DNA from: a bacterium
Lineage (GTDB): Bacteria; 4484-113; JAFGCY01
NCBI GenBank assembly: GCA_020440605.1
Contig: JAGRNT010000016.1
Coordinates: 36,216 to 100,215 of the forward strand
DNA: 64,000 bases
Reading direction: 5' to 3'
The notes under the pieces were generated by a model. That model saw only the letters and a program-made list of their open reading frames with translations. It ran no database searches and was not told the origin of the DNA. Shown one piece after another: positions 17,315 to 25,612 of this stretch; position 1 is the first letter of the stretch, and each line of letters starts with the position of its first letter. The translations under genes and the position numbers were made by a program.

Positions 17315-17724
17315 TTCCACTCCCCGCGCAGCAGCAGGGCGCAGTCGCTGGCGGGGCGGATGAAGACATCATGCCCGCTGGCGTTGACATAGTGGTGCGC
17401 ACTGACGAGCACGCTCTGCCCGAGGCGCTCTCCGAGGCTCAGGTCCAGCAGTTCGTCGCGCTGCAGGTCGAGGCCCTCGACCACCACCTGCCCGCTGCCG
17501 GGCTGGGCCAGCACCAGCTCCGCGCCGGTCCCGAGCCGGATGCTCGTGCCGCTGCGGAACTGCTGCAGCGTGAACATCCCGCGGTGCTGGACGTAGCTGA
17601 CCGTTGCCAGCGGGTCCTCCTTGCTGCCCGGGTCGGCCCCGAGTACGCCATGCATCGCCAGCAGCAGCGCCGCCGCGAAGAGCGTTGCCAGCAGCAGCCG
17701 CTGCCGTGTGCCGTTCACTCTCAT
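17311..17724 (-). CDS. Small exported protein of the envelope operon
   Basis: A 137-residue protein with a clean signal peptide (hydrophobic run then HGVLGAD) and a beta-rich body (SIRLGTGAELVL, LGQSVLVSAHHYVNASG). No named family is recognised. The start at 17724 is chosen for AGGTGG 6 nt upstream. It lies between the DUF2993 and DUF5693 genes in an operon with 4-nt and 11-nt gene junctions, so an envelope role is likely. Confidence 0.7.
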   Translation of the reverse strand: MRVNGTRQRLLLATLFAAALLLAMHGVLGADPGSKEDPLATVSYVQHRGMFTLQQFRSGTSIRLGTGAELVLAQPGSGQVVVEGLDLQRDELLDLSLGERLGQSVLVSAHHYVNASGHDVFIRPASDCALLLRGEWK

Positions 17725-17734
17725 GATTCCCACC

Positions 17735-18661
17735 TCAGGCTTCGCCACCCAGCGAATTCATGTCCTTCTCATCAGGCGTGCTGTCATCCGGGATGTAGTC
17801 CGGCCCCGGATCCTCGGAGGCCACGACATCGCCCTCGGCGGCCTCCTGCCCGGCGCGCACGCGCTCCAGCTCGTCCAGCAGTTCGCGTTCCCGGCGCGCA
17901 AGCGCATCCCGGTCCTCCGCCTCACTTGCCAGATTCTCCAGCGAGGTGCTGCGCGCCCGCACCAGCAGGTAGCCGTCCTGCATCTCCAGTCTGTCAACCT
18001 CGATGGCGACGCGGAACTGTCCGAGGTCGACGATCGGCGTGAGCGCGCTGAAGGCGGCCTTGAGCTCCTTCACGCCGATATCGGCACCGCCGAGCTGCAG
18101 TTCATCGACCTCCAGCCGCAGGCGCGTGCTGCCGTCGGCGACGATCCGCCCCCGGGCCCCGATCCGCACTTCGGCGAAGGCCATGTCGAAGATCCCGTCG
18201 ATGCTGACGCTGCCGTCCTCGAGTGTGATCTCCACATCGCGCATGCCCTTCTTCGCCAGTTCACTGCCCCAGCGCTCGCGCAGGGCATCCTCACTGACCT
18301 TCAGTTCGAGGTCGCCGCTCTGCACGTCGCGCAGCCCCGCGTTGCCACTGAGCAGCACGGAGACGGGATCGAAGCTGATCCCGCGGGCGCGGAAGCGCAG
18401 GTCGGACACGATCATGCCGTCCAGCTTGGCCTCGGGGCTGTCAACATAGAAGCTGTCAACCTGGCCCTCGAGCGTGTCGAGCAGGCTGCCGCGGCCGATG
18501 CGCACGGTGCTGCTCGGCGGCAGCAGGAACTCGCGGCGCACGCTGTCGGCGAGTTCGCCCTCGATGCGCGGCAGCAGCCACCAGTTGAGGGCCAGCACCG
18601 CCACGAGCGCGAGCACCACCAGCGCGAGCACGGTGTTGGCGAGTCTCTGGATGCAGCCCAT
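17735..18661 (-). CDS. DUF2993 / LmeA-like membrane-anchored protein
   Basis: A 308-residue protein with an N-terminal membrane anchor (about 10-27) and a repeating beta-strand domain with LKVSEDALRERWG near residue 120, as in DUF2993 (LmeA) proteins that bind phospholipid. The last 60 residues are charged, coiled-coil-like (ALARRERELLDELERVRAG) and acidic. It starts 2 nt after the stop of the VCBS-like lipoprotein gene. Confidence 0.75.
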   Translation of the reverse strand: MGCIQRLANTVLALVVLALVAVLALNWWLLPRIEGELADSVRREFLLPPSSTVRIGRGSLLDTLEGQVDSFYVDSPEAKLDGMIVSDLRFRARGISFDPVSVLLSGNAGLRDVQSGDLELKVSEDALRERWGSELAKKGMRDVEITLEDGSVSIDGIFDMAFAEVRIGARGRIVADGSTRLRLEVDELQLGGADIGVKELKAAFSALTPIVDLGQFRVAIEVDRLEMQDGYLLVRARSTSLENLASEAEDRDALARRERELLDELERVRAGQEAAEGDVVASEDPGPDYIPDDSTPDEKDMNSLGGEA

Positions 18662-18663
18662 GC

Positions 18664-20517
18664 CTAGCTGACGCTGATCTGCCAGTTGTCGATGTCCGCC
18701 TCAGGGATCGAGAACACGTTGGTGTTGGCCTGGGGGTTGATCTGCTCGTCGGTGTAGAAGTCCACTTCGAGTTCCACCGCGATCGGGGTGAGGAGCTGGT
18801 CCAGCACCTCGCCGTCCTGGTTCACGTTGTCAATCAGGTTGATGCCGCGGTCGCAGGTGAAGAACTGCACGGTGAAGTTCTCCGGGCGCTGCTCCGCGAG
18901 GTCGTAGAACACGTTGGGGTCGATCAGGAGCTGGAACTGGTTGTTGGCAAAGCGCCCGTCCACGTACCAGGGGTAGACCTGGCTGAGGATGTCCGGCAGG
19001 GTGTCGGTCCAGTAGCGCTCGGCGGTGGTGTAGTTGTTCTTGCCGAGCCCGTAGAAGATCGAGATCGAGCTGCCGCCGTCGTCCAGTGAGGTATGCGGCA
19101 CGATCAGCTCCTCGCGGCTGAGGTCGTCAACATCCGCAACCTCGATGCGCGTGGGCTGCAGGCCGGTGAGATAGGTGATCGTGTCATTGACCCAGGCGAA
19201 CTCCGTCACCACGCTGTCCGGATCCGGCGTGATGCGCCCGCCCTCCTGGATGAACAGCGACTGGTCGAGGTTGTCAGGATCACCGGTCACGAGCACGATG
19301 TCGGTGTCGTTGTCATTGCCGGTCTCATGCGAGATGCAGTAGGTGGGCACGTTGCTGCCCGTGCCGAAGGCCACGGGGCTGTCCGGCAGCAGGCCATCCA
19401 CGTCCGTGACCCAGGCCCCGGCAGCGCCTGATCCGTCCGGGTTCTGCCAGCAGGCCAGCACCGCCTCGCGCGAGAGGTAGCCGTTGCCGATGTCGGCGCT
19501 GAAGCAGCGTCCGGGCACGCTGAGCTGCGCCCGCTCCGTGAGGCTGCCGTCGGTGGCGACGTCCAGCACGCGTACCCCGCCGGTCGTGGCATCCAGCAGC
19601 TCCTCGGCCACGGCCAGGCTGTCCACGCCCGTCTCGAGCTGGCCGGCCTGCAGGCTGAGCGCCGTGTCGTCAACCGTGAAGGGCGCGCTGGCGGTGAAGG
19701 TTCCGTCGGCATTGCCGAGCAGCACCGTCACCTGGCGCACCCCGCCGCTCTCGCCGATCAGCGCGATGTCGCCGATGGCGTCGTTGTTGAATTCGTCCAT
19801 GATGCTGTCAATCAGCACGTCGATCCCGAGCGGCTGGTCCGTGAGCGCGGCGAACTCGGCGTTGCCATTGCCCTGCAGCACGCGCAGGAAGGGCGCGGTC
19901 GCGGTGTTGCCGGCATCCAGCACCACCACGTCGCGGTTGCCATCGGCGTCGAAGTCGTAGTTGTGGCAGCGCCAGGGGCGCACGCCCGTGCTGATGTCGC
20001 GCACCGGCTCGAAGTAGACCGGCTCGAGCAGGTTGTCCTGCACGGCGATGCTCTGCACGATCTGCGTCACACCGTCCTCGGCGCAGGCCACCACGATGTC
20101 GCCGAAGTTGTTGCCATCGGCGTCGAAGGTCGTGGTGCAGACCGGGCCGTCGCCGGTGCCGATCACGGTCGGGCCCGCGGGCATCTGTTTCGTGAGCAGC
20201 TGCACGCCGCCGCTTTCGGGATGGAAGCCGACGTACAGCTCCCAGTTCAGGGCGCGCAGCTCGTTGTTGAGCTCATCCAGCGGGCGGTCCACGGCATTCG
20301 TGCTGGGGGCCTTGCTGAAGTTGAAGACGGTGTAGTACCAGTAGTCAGGGCTGAACTGGTTGCCGCGCACGCTCCAGATGATGCTCACCTCATCCGGGTA
20401 GGGCACGATGTCCAGCCCGGTGTTGGCATCATGGGCGCAGCCGCCGGCGCAGAGCGCGATGACGAGGGCCACGAGCGCGAGGCCGCGGGACACCGGTGTT
20501 ATGCAGATGCGGGGCAT
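18664..20517 (-). CDS. Lipoprotein with FG-GAP/VCBS-like repeats
   Basis: A 617-residue protein with signal peptide and lipobox AGGC. From about 120 to 480 it has repeated DADGNxxGDIVV- and DFDADGNRDVVVLD-type units, which resemble FG-GAP/VCBS beta-propeller blades with calcium-binding loops. Its ligand is unknown. A perfect TATAAT on the minus strand (20532-20527) lies 9 nt before the ATG, so the mRNA should have almost no leader. It heads the four-gene envelope operon that runs to DUF5693. Confidence 0.75.
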   Translation of the reverse strand: MPRICITPVSRGLALVALVIALCAGGCAHDANTGLDIVPYPDEVSIIWSVRGNQFSPDYWYYTVFNFSKAPSTNAVDRPLDELNNELRALNWELYVGFHPESGGVQLLTKQMPAGPTVIGTGDGPVCTTTFDADGNNFGDIVVACAEDGVTQIVQSIAVQDNLLEPVYFEPVRDISTGVRPWRCHNYDFDADGNRDVVVLDAGNTATAPFLRVLQGNGNAEFAALTDQPLGIDVLIDSIMDEFNNDAIGDIALIGESGGVRQVTVLLGNADGTFTASAPFTVDDTALSLQAGQLETGVDSLAVAEELLDATTGGVRVLDVATDGSLTERAQLSVPGRCFSADIGNGYLSREAVLACWQNPDGSGAAGAWVTDVDGLLPDSPVAFGTGSNVPTYCISHETGNDNDTDIVLVTGDPDNLDQSLFIQEGGRITPDPDSVVTEFAWVNDTITYLTGLQPTRIEVADVDDLSREELIVPHTSLDDGGSSISIFYGLGKNNYTTAERYWTDTLPDILSQVYPWYVDGRFANNQFQLLIDPNVFYDLAEQRPENFTVQFFTCDRGINLIDNVNQDGEVLDQLLTPIAVELEVDFYTDEQINPQANTNVFSIPEADIDNWQISVS

Positions 20518-20526
20518 GCTGCGACT

Positions 20527-20532
20527 ATTATA
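20527..20532 (-). promoter_or_regulatory. -10 box of the envelope operon
   Basis: TATAAT reading on the minus strand, 9 nt from the start codon at 20517. No matching -35 hexamer is visible. Confidence 0.6.
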
Positions 20533-20585
20533 GTGATGGCCATACCTCATATATATGCAGAGAGTGCATCGGGCAGGTCTGTTCA

Positions 20586-21770
20586 ATGTTAAACACGCAG
20601 CAGCCGGGGGATGGCGGGAGCCGGATGGGCTTTCCGGACTGGCTTACGCGGGTCTGCGGGCGCAGCCGGGCCACGGCCGAGGCCTATGCACGGGATACGG
20701 CGGCCTACATGGACTGGGCCGCGGGCCAGGGGCTGACGGCCGCGCAGGCCCTGAACCGGGCGCAGCTCGGGCTGTACCTGATGGAGCGCATGCAGCCGAA
20801 GCGGCGCTGGGCCGGGGAGGAGCGGCAGCTCGGGGCCAGGAGCGCGGCGCGCGTGGTCTCGGCGCTGAGGATCTACCAGAGCTGGCTGCGCTTCAACGGC
20901 GAGCTGGAGGGGGCCGAGGGCTTTGACCCGGAGCCGCCGAAGTACAGCCGCCGGCTGCCGGACTACCACAACACGGATGAAATGCAGGCGCTCGTCTGCG
21001 CCTGGGAGGGGGAACGCGGGCCGCTGGCGCTGCGCAACAGCGCGATGCTGCACCTGCTGTATGCGACGGGGATCCGCGCGAGTGAGCTATGCGGGCTGAA
21101 CCTCGGCGATGTGGAGCCGCGCGCGCGGCTGCTGCGGGTGCGGGGCAAGGGAAACCGCGAGCGGGTCGTGCCGTATGGCGCACGGGCGGCGGAGGCACTG
21201 GAGCGCTGGCTGGAGCTGCGACACCTGCTGTCGCACAACGGGCCGGACAGGCAGGAGGCAGAAGGCAGAAGGCAGGGGGATCAGGGACCGGAGGGGAGCT
21301 CAGACTTCAGTCTGACAACAGGGGGCAGGGGGCCCGCTAGCAGCGGCTTCCAGTCGCCGGTGAGCAATGAGCGAGGAGCAATGAGCAATGAGCCCGGCGC
21401 TACAGCTCGGCCAGGGCACTCGGCACTGAACCCTGATCCCTCCACTGGTCCCGGGTCCCCGGTCCCCGGTCCCTCCGACAGGCCGGCGGATGCCCTGTTC
21501 CTCAATCACCGTGGCGGACGGCTGACGCGCCGCGGCCTGCATGACGTGGTGGACCGCTCCGCGCTCAGGGCCGGGATCGTGAAGTCGGTCTCCACGCACA
21601 AGCTGCGCCATGCCTGCGCCACGCATCTGCTGGAGGGCGGGGCGGACGTGCGCCTCGTGCAGGAACTGCTGGGCCACCAGTCACTGGCTACCACCCAGGT
21701 CTATACGGCGGTCACCCGCACCCAGCTCCTCGACGCCTTCGACAGGGCACATCCACGGGCGAAGAAGTAG
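20586..21770 (+). CDS. xerC: XerC/XerD-type tyrosine recombinase with repeat-derived insert
   Basis: A 394-residue recombinase, about 90 residues longer than usual. The N-terminal SAM-like DNA-binding domain spans about 10-110. The catalytic residues are all visible: TGIRASELCG, VRGKGNRERV, HKLRHACATHL and LGHQSLATTQVY with the nucleophile Tyr. Enzymes of this type resolve chromosome dimers. Between RWLELRHLL and PADALFLNHRGG lies a low-complexity insert encoded by intergenic-type repeats (21250-21480) that stays in frame. The first ATG matching the family N-terminus is at 20586; no good ribosome binding site is seen. XerC versus XerD is not certain. Confidence 0.88.
   Translation: MLNTQQPGDGGSRMGFPDWLTRVCGRSRATAEAYARDTAAYMDWAAGQGLTAAQALNRAQLGLYLMERMQPKRRWAGEERQLGARSAARVVSALRIYQSWLRFNGELEGAEGFDPEPPKYSRRLPDYHNTDEMQALVCAWEGERGPLALRNSAMLHLLYATGIRASELCGLNLGDVEPRARLLRVRGKGNRERVVPYGARAAEALERWLELRHLLSHNGPDRQEAEGRRQGDQGPEGSSDFSLTTGGRGPASSGFQSPVSNERGAMSNEPGATARPGHSALNPDPSTGPGSPVPGPSDRPADALFLNHRGGRLTRRGLHDVVDRSALRAGIVKSVSTHKLRHACATHLLEGGADVRLVQELLGHQSLATTQVYTAVTRTQLLDAFDRAHPRAKK
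21250..21480 (+). repeat. Repeat-derived insertion inside the recombinase gene
   Basis: About 230 bp composed of GGCAGAAGGCAG units, a GGGATCAGGGACC run, the hairpin TCAGAC-TTCA-GTCTGA (21300-21315), a degenerate TTCCA-loop hairpin near 21341-21358, AATGAGC heptamers (about 21362-21392) and GGTCCCC heptamers (about 21440-21475). All of these types occur elsewhere in intergenic DNA. The reading frame stays open throughout. Confidence 0.85.
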
Positions 21771-21776
21771 TGGGGA

Positions 21777-22481
21777 TTAGGGGCTATTTATAATCTCTAT
21801 CAACATTGCAATCGTCATGTCTTTTCTACGGTGCAGCATTCTATGGCAATTGGCACAGACAATTGCAAGATCATTTAAAGTTGTTTCGCGCTCCTGACTT
21901 AGCTCTCCAAGGGGGACTATATGATGACACTCTGCAAAATGCTTACCAATGGTCCCATAGTAGTTTTCGAAATCAAATCCGCAGACTTCGCATGCAAGAG
22001 CATTCGTCCTTTTCAGGGTATCTTTCTTTTTATTTAGAGATAGTTTTGCATTTCTTTCTATTCGAGAATGTGTTACCTGTTGTCTGCCACCTTCAATTGC
22101 AGAAGCAATCGTAGCGTCAATATTCTTTTCTACATCGTCATAGTCAAACACTGGACTATCATAGATAAGGGATGCGCATTTAAATAGCCTTGCAGTGTCA
22201 TTTTCAAACTCCATGAAAATGGCTTCAGTGAGTCTCCCACCATTGTCTCTGCTGTTAATTGGATGATTTGGGTCTAGTGAAGCATAGTTCAGAAGTTTAT
22301 TGTAAACACCGCTTGGGTTTCTAAAATTGTCCGGTCTAATATCAATAGGATAAATGTTCAGATTTATTAGATGTTGACTAAGATCATGCACTCGTTGATC
22401 TGAGAGCAAAATGTGGTCAGTTTTGTAATACAAATCTAGTGCGAGAATTAATTCTGGCCTTGTCCAATCTACCTTTCTCAT
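21777..22481 (-). CDS. HNH endonuclease, low-GC
   Basis: A 234-residue protein. The C-terminal third is an HNH nuclease with a zinc-binding frame: CEVCGFDF, then ECHHIVPLGE, then IVCANCHRMLH. The N-terminal part (DWTRPELILALDLYYK, DNFRNPSGVYNKLLNY) matches a domain common in McrA-like and defence-related HNH proteins. Base composition is far more AT-rich than both neighbours, with many AAA/TTT codons, so recent transfer is likely. A TTGGAGAAACG site precedes the ATG. No methyltransferase is adjacent. Confidence 0.85.
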   Translation of the reverse strand: MRKVDWTRPELILALDLYYKTDHILLSDQRVHDLSQHLINLNIYPIDIRPDNFRNPSGVYNKLLNYASLDPNHPINSRDNGGRLTEAIFMEFENDTARLFKCASLIYDSPVFDYDDVEKNIDATIASAIEGGRQQVTHSRIERNAKLSLNKKKDTLKRTNALACEVCGFDFENYYGTIGKHFAECHHIVPLGELSQERETTLNDLAIVCANCHRMLHRRKDMTIAMLIEIINSP

Positions 22482-22644
22482 CGTTTCTCCAAGCCACTAG
22501 TCAATGACAATCAAAGATTCAAGGTGATATTGTTTTGACTTACTGAATATATATTCATACTGGCAAAGTGTCAATCCCAGGCTAAGCTGTCAGGCAGGAC
22601 AGACTGCTGCCGCGTGTTGCCAAGCAGGGGCAGCGAGGAGGCCT

Positions 22645-22875
22645 ATGGTGGAGAAGATTTACGAGTTGCGGCTGAAGGCCGTGGATGTGTACCAGTTGCT
22701 GGATGCCTTGGATACGCGGGCGGAATGCTACGAGAAGACGGCGCTGTATCTGGATGAAGGGGTGCTGGACGAGCCCTTCATCATCGAGGAAGTGACCGAC
22801 GCCGGGGAGGCCCGGGGGATTGCCGAGCACTTTCGCGCTGTGCAGGCGGAGATTCAGCGGCAGATAGCGGAGTAG
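22645..22875 (+). CDS. Small helical protein, unknown
   Basis: A 76-residue, probably all-helical acidic protein (VYQLLDALDTRAECYEKTALYLD). No family is recognised. GCGAGGAGG ends 3 nt before the ATG, and a GTG directly after it would give better spacing. Codon use matches the GC-rich background, so it is likely real. The 163 bp before it are AT-rich and include TTGACT-N17-TACTGG as a weak promoter candidate. Confidence 0.55.
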   Translation: MVEKIYELRLKAVDVYQLLDALDTRAECYEKTALYLDEGVLDEPFIIEEVTDAGEARGIAEHFRAVQAEIQRQIAE

Positions 22876-23357
22876 TCAGTGGTCGGTGGTCAGGCGACCG
22901 CAGGCCGCAAAACGTAGATTCCCGGCAGCCGGGCATCCGGGGCGGGGGGATCAGGCCGCAGGCCTGATCGCCACGGGTGGGGATGTCGATTTGGCCGGCT
23001 GCCGCTTGGTGGGGGGGTGAAAAGAACACGCAGGAAGATCAGGCGACAGCATGTCGCCGCTAAGTGCGTCATTGCCAGGCTTGCGCCAGACCGGCGAGTA
23101 CTTGCACGAGGCGGCAGGAGAAAGGAGTGTGGCTCCTGAGAGCCACAGGGCCATGTCGGTCTCAGACCGACACACCGTTAATGCGCCAGACCTCCGTTGT
23201 CATCCTGACGGATGACCTCCTTGTCAGCTTTACAGCTGACCTCCGATTGCCCGGTTGGCACCGGGCCTCCCCGCCAGACCTCCATTCAGCGCGACCCGGA
23301 TGCGCGGATGCGCAGCCGCAGCGCCAGACCGGCGAGTGCTTGCACGAGGCGGAAGAT
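22876..23357 (-). repeat. Variable-stem hairpin array downstream of holB
   Basis: After GTCAGTGGTC-type repeats come two copies of a cap (GCGCCAGACCGGCGAGT... at about 23085-23117 and 23319-23353) enclosing five different hairpins: GTGGCTC/GAGCCAC (23129-23146), TGTCGGTC/GACCGACA (23154-23172), GTCATCC/GGATGAC (23199-23216), GTCAGCT/AGCTGAC (23223-23240) and GCCCGGT/ACCGGGC (23249-23266). CTCC separates the last three, which are spaced 24-26 bp apart. The second cap touches the holB stop codon. No gene is seen. Confidence 0.85.
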
Positions 23358-24779
23358 CTACAGGCTCGCTTCAAATGCGATCTGGGCCAATTCGCGGTCG
23401 ACATTGCCGGAGATGCGCTTGCGCAGGGTGGCCAGCTTGTTCATGTACTGCGGGTCGCCCCAGGGACCGATGCCCCTTGCCGGCTCATGCAAGTCCCGCC
23501 TTGCGGGACCGCTCGAGCGCTGCGGCGCGAATTCAGCGCGCCGGGCCGCGCCGTCAGATGTGCTGTGGCCGGTTGCAGGTTGCTGGTTGCTAGTTGCAGG
23601 CTGCCTGCTGCCACCTGCCTGCTGCCTTTCCCCGTCCCAGTCATCCATGTTGATGATGCCGGAGTCGGGCTGTGCGGCTCGCGCCGCCGGACCAGCGCCC
23701 GGCTCGCGCCGGACCTCCGTTGCCCGGGATGTCCGGCTGCCGGAATCGTGCATCTGATGCTGATCCCCGATCCCCGGTCCCCGATCCCCGGTCCCTGATC
23801 TTCGGTCCCCGATCCCCGGTCCCCGATCCCCGGTCCCTGATCTTCGGTCCCCGGTCCCCGGTCCCTGGTCCCGCAGACCGGACGGCAGTCCGGTCTGCAG
23901 CAGCCACCAGCTACTGCGGTCGTAGGCGCTGATCAGGGCCTGGCGGAGCAACTCATTCTGCCGCGCCTTCGGCAGCAGCTTCTCCAGCTCCGCCTCCTCC
24001 ATGCCGTGGTCAGCCTGCTCCTTCTCCCAGAGCAGCGCATGCTCATAACCCGCCGCATCCGCCGCCGCCTCCGGCACGCCACTGCGCCGCAGGATGGCCT
24101 CGCCGAGCTGCCTGAGCGCCGCACGCCAGGCCTGATTGCCGCTGAGCGCCAGGCTGTCCACGAAGCGTCCGCCTCCCAAGAGCGCTGCCTCGGCAGCCGC
24201 CGGTCCCTCCACGCCGCGCGCGCTGAGCGCCGCACTGAGTTCCGCCGTGGCAAGCGGCGAAAGCGTGATCTTCTGCCCGCGGCTGTGGATCGTGGGCAGC
24301 AGCAGCTCCGGGCGGTCCGTGGTCAGCAGGAACACGGTCTGGGCCGGGGCCTCCTCGAAGAGCTTCAGCAGGCGGTTGCCGCTTTCCTCATTGAGGTGGT
24401 GGGCATTGTCGATCAGGAAGATCCGGTGGCTGAGCAGGTTCGGCTTGTAGAGCGCGGTGGCCAGCCCGCCGTGGTCCTCGTCGAGCTGCTTCACTGAGAT
24501 GTCCTGGCCGCGCGGGCGCACCGTGACATATTCCGGCTGCTCCCCGGCGGCGATCGTGCGGCAGGCGTAGCAGTCCCCGCAGAAGGCGAGGGCCTCGCTG
24601 CCGCTGCGCGAGCCTGTGCAGCACAGGGCGCGGGCGATCAGCGTGGCGAGCGTGGTCTTGCCCAGTCCGCGCTGCCCGAGCAGCAGGAAGGTCCCGCTCA
24701 GCCGGCCACGCTCCACGTAGCGCGCGATCAGGGCGCGGGCGCGCTGCTGGCCGACAAACTCCGAGGCGGATGCGAGCAT
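23358..24779 (-). CDS. holB: DNA polymerase III delta' subunit-like clamp-loader ATPase
   Basis: A 473-residue AAA+ protein. It has P-loop GQRGLGKTT (about 35), a zinc-finger-like cysteine cluster ending CGDCYAC, and Walker B-like IFLIDNAHHLN followed by NRLLKLFEEAP, all typical of DnaX/HolB; the non-canonical IDNAH favours HolB. The core ends near residue 300. About 150 residues of low-complexity sequence from repeats (23440-23880) then follow. The last 25 residues (LATLRKRISGNVDREL...) resemble the normal delta' C-terminus. TATAAT (24791-24786, minus) ends 6 nt before the ATG, so the mRNA is probably leaderless. Confidence 0.82.
   Translation of the reverse strand: MLASASEFVGQQRARALIARYVERGRLSGTFLLLGQRGLGKTTLATLIARALCCTGSRSGSEALAFCGDCYACRTIAAGEQPEYVTVRPRGQDISVKQLDEDHGGLATALYKPNLLSHRIFLIDNAHHLNEESGNRLLKLFEEAPAQTVFLLTTDRPELLLPTIHSRGQKITLSPLATAELSAALSARGVEGPAAAEAALLGGGRFVDSLALSGNQAWRAALRQLGEAILRRSGVPEAAADAAGYEHALLWEKEQADHGMEEAELEKLLPKARQNELLRQALISAYDRSSWWLLQTGLPSGLRDQGPGTGDRRSGTGDRGPGIGDRRSGTGDRGPGIGDQHQMHDSGSRTSRATEVRREPGAGPAARAAQPDSGIINMDDWDGERQQAGGSRQPATSNQQPATGHSTSDGAARRAEFAPQRSSGPARRDLHEPARGIGPWGDPQYMNKLATLRKRISGNVDRELAQIAFEASL
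23440..23880 (-). repeat. Repeat-derived insertion inside holB
   Basis: Heptamers alternating GATCCCC/GGTCCCC (23760-23875), TTGC-rich heptamers (about 23570-23635) and hairpin-module fragments (about 23465-23500 and 23700-23750) fill about 440 bp of coding sequence without a stop in the holB frame. The product is rich in Gly, Asp, Arg, Pro and Ser. Confidence 0.8.
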
Positions 24780-25039
24780 GCAGGGATTATAGGACTTAGG
24801 AACTGGGACATAGGGTGTAGCAGGCGAGGAGTTAGGATCTGGGACATAGGGTGTAGCAGACGAGGAGCAGGTGACAGGGTAAAGATATCCAGAATTCGGG
24901 ATCTGGATCAGGAGGCGCAGCTTTCCGGGCAGGAGTGAGGGCGGCTTCGTGACACGAAGTGTCACCAGCATATTCCGGTCGAGCGCAGCTCGACTCCCAA
25001 CATCCCTACGCCCTACACCCGAGATCCTATATCCTAATT
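24780..25039. repeat. GTAGG-type repeats and paired hairpins between holB and the RNA-binding protein gene
   Basis: Two units related to the 37-bp minisatellite lie near 24800-24870. Hairpins GTGACAC-GAA-GTGTCAC (24949-24965) and GTCGAGC-GCA-GCTCGAC (24978-24994) follow. The same pair types recur at 25653-25699 in reverse order. Confidence 0.7.
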
Positions 25040-25070
25040 TTGAGATTTTTTTCAATTTTCACGGTATAAT
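25040..25070 (+). promoter_or_regulatory. Promoter of the RNA-binding protein gene, long leader
   Basis: TTGAGA (25040-25045), 19 bp, TATAAT (25065-25070). About 130 nt of leader precede the start at 25208, which is unusual in this window and resembles cold-shock-type 5' UTRs. Confidence 0.6.
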
Positions 25071-25207
25071 CGCCCCAGATGTCGCCGCTCGCGGCCACAA
25101 GCATGAGACAAGCCATTTGGCATCCGCTAGTTCACAAACTGCCTGACCCGAATTGCTGATCCAAGCTCCGTGTACATCGAACCCATAGTTTTTCTGGAGA
25201 TTCAGCG

Positions 25208-25540
25208 ATGAATATCTACGTTGGAAACCTCGACTTCAACACCAGCGAATCTGAGCTGCGTGAGACCTTCGCCGCCTTCGGCAATGTGGACAGCTGCCGC
25301 ATCATCACCGACAAGATGACCGGCCGTCCCAAGGGCTTCGGCTTCGTCGAGATGGATGATGAGGGTGGTCGCGCCGCGATCGCCGCTCTGGACGGCAAGC
25401 AGCTTGGCAGCCGCACGATCAAGGTGAACGAGAGCCAGCCCCGCGAGGATCGCGGCGGCGGTGGTGGCCGTGGCGGCCGCGGTGGCGGTGGCTACGGCGG
25501 TGGCGGCGGTTACGGTGGTGGTGGCGGCGGCCGCTGGTAA
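25208..25540 (+). CDS. RRM RNA-binding protein with Gly-rich tail
   Basis: A 110-residue protein. One RRM fills residues 1-80, with RNP2 IYVGNLDF and RNP1 KGFGFVEM intact, followed by a Gly/Arg/Tyr tail (GGGYGGGGGYGGGG) that often promotes RNA chaperoning or phase separation. It resembles the cyanobacterial Rbp type, many of which are cold-induced. TCTGGAG precedes the ATG. It is monocistronic, bounded by its own promoter and terminator. Confidence 0.93.
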   Translation: MNIYVGNLDFNTSESELRETFAAFGNVDSCRIITDKMTGRPKGFGFVEMDDEGGRAAIAALDGKQLGSRTIKVNESQPREDRGGGGGRGGRGGGGYGGGGGYGGGGGGRW

Positions 25541-25587
25541 ACCGGCAGCCTGGCCGGCATCTGCCGGACACAACCAAGGAATCATCA

Positions 25588-25612
25588 GGGCGGGGGAAAC
25601 CCCGCCCTTTTT
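25588..25612 (+). terminator. Rho-independent terminator of the RNA-binding protein gene
   Basis: GGGCGGGG-GAAA-CCCCGCCC (25588-25607) followed by TTTTT. Confidence 0.92.

Noticed and set aside
15200..17392. A 730-codon plus-strand frame through the minisatellite and DUF5693 gene
   Set aside because: It starts inside tandem repeats and is Gln/His/Glu-rich antisense sequence. The minus strand has membrane helices and an operon structure.
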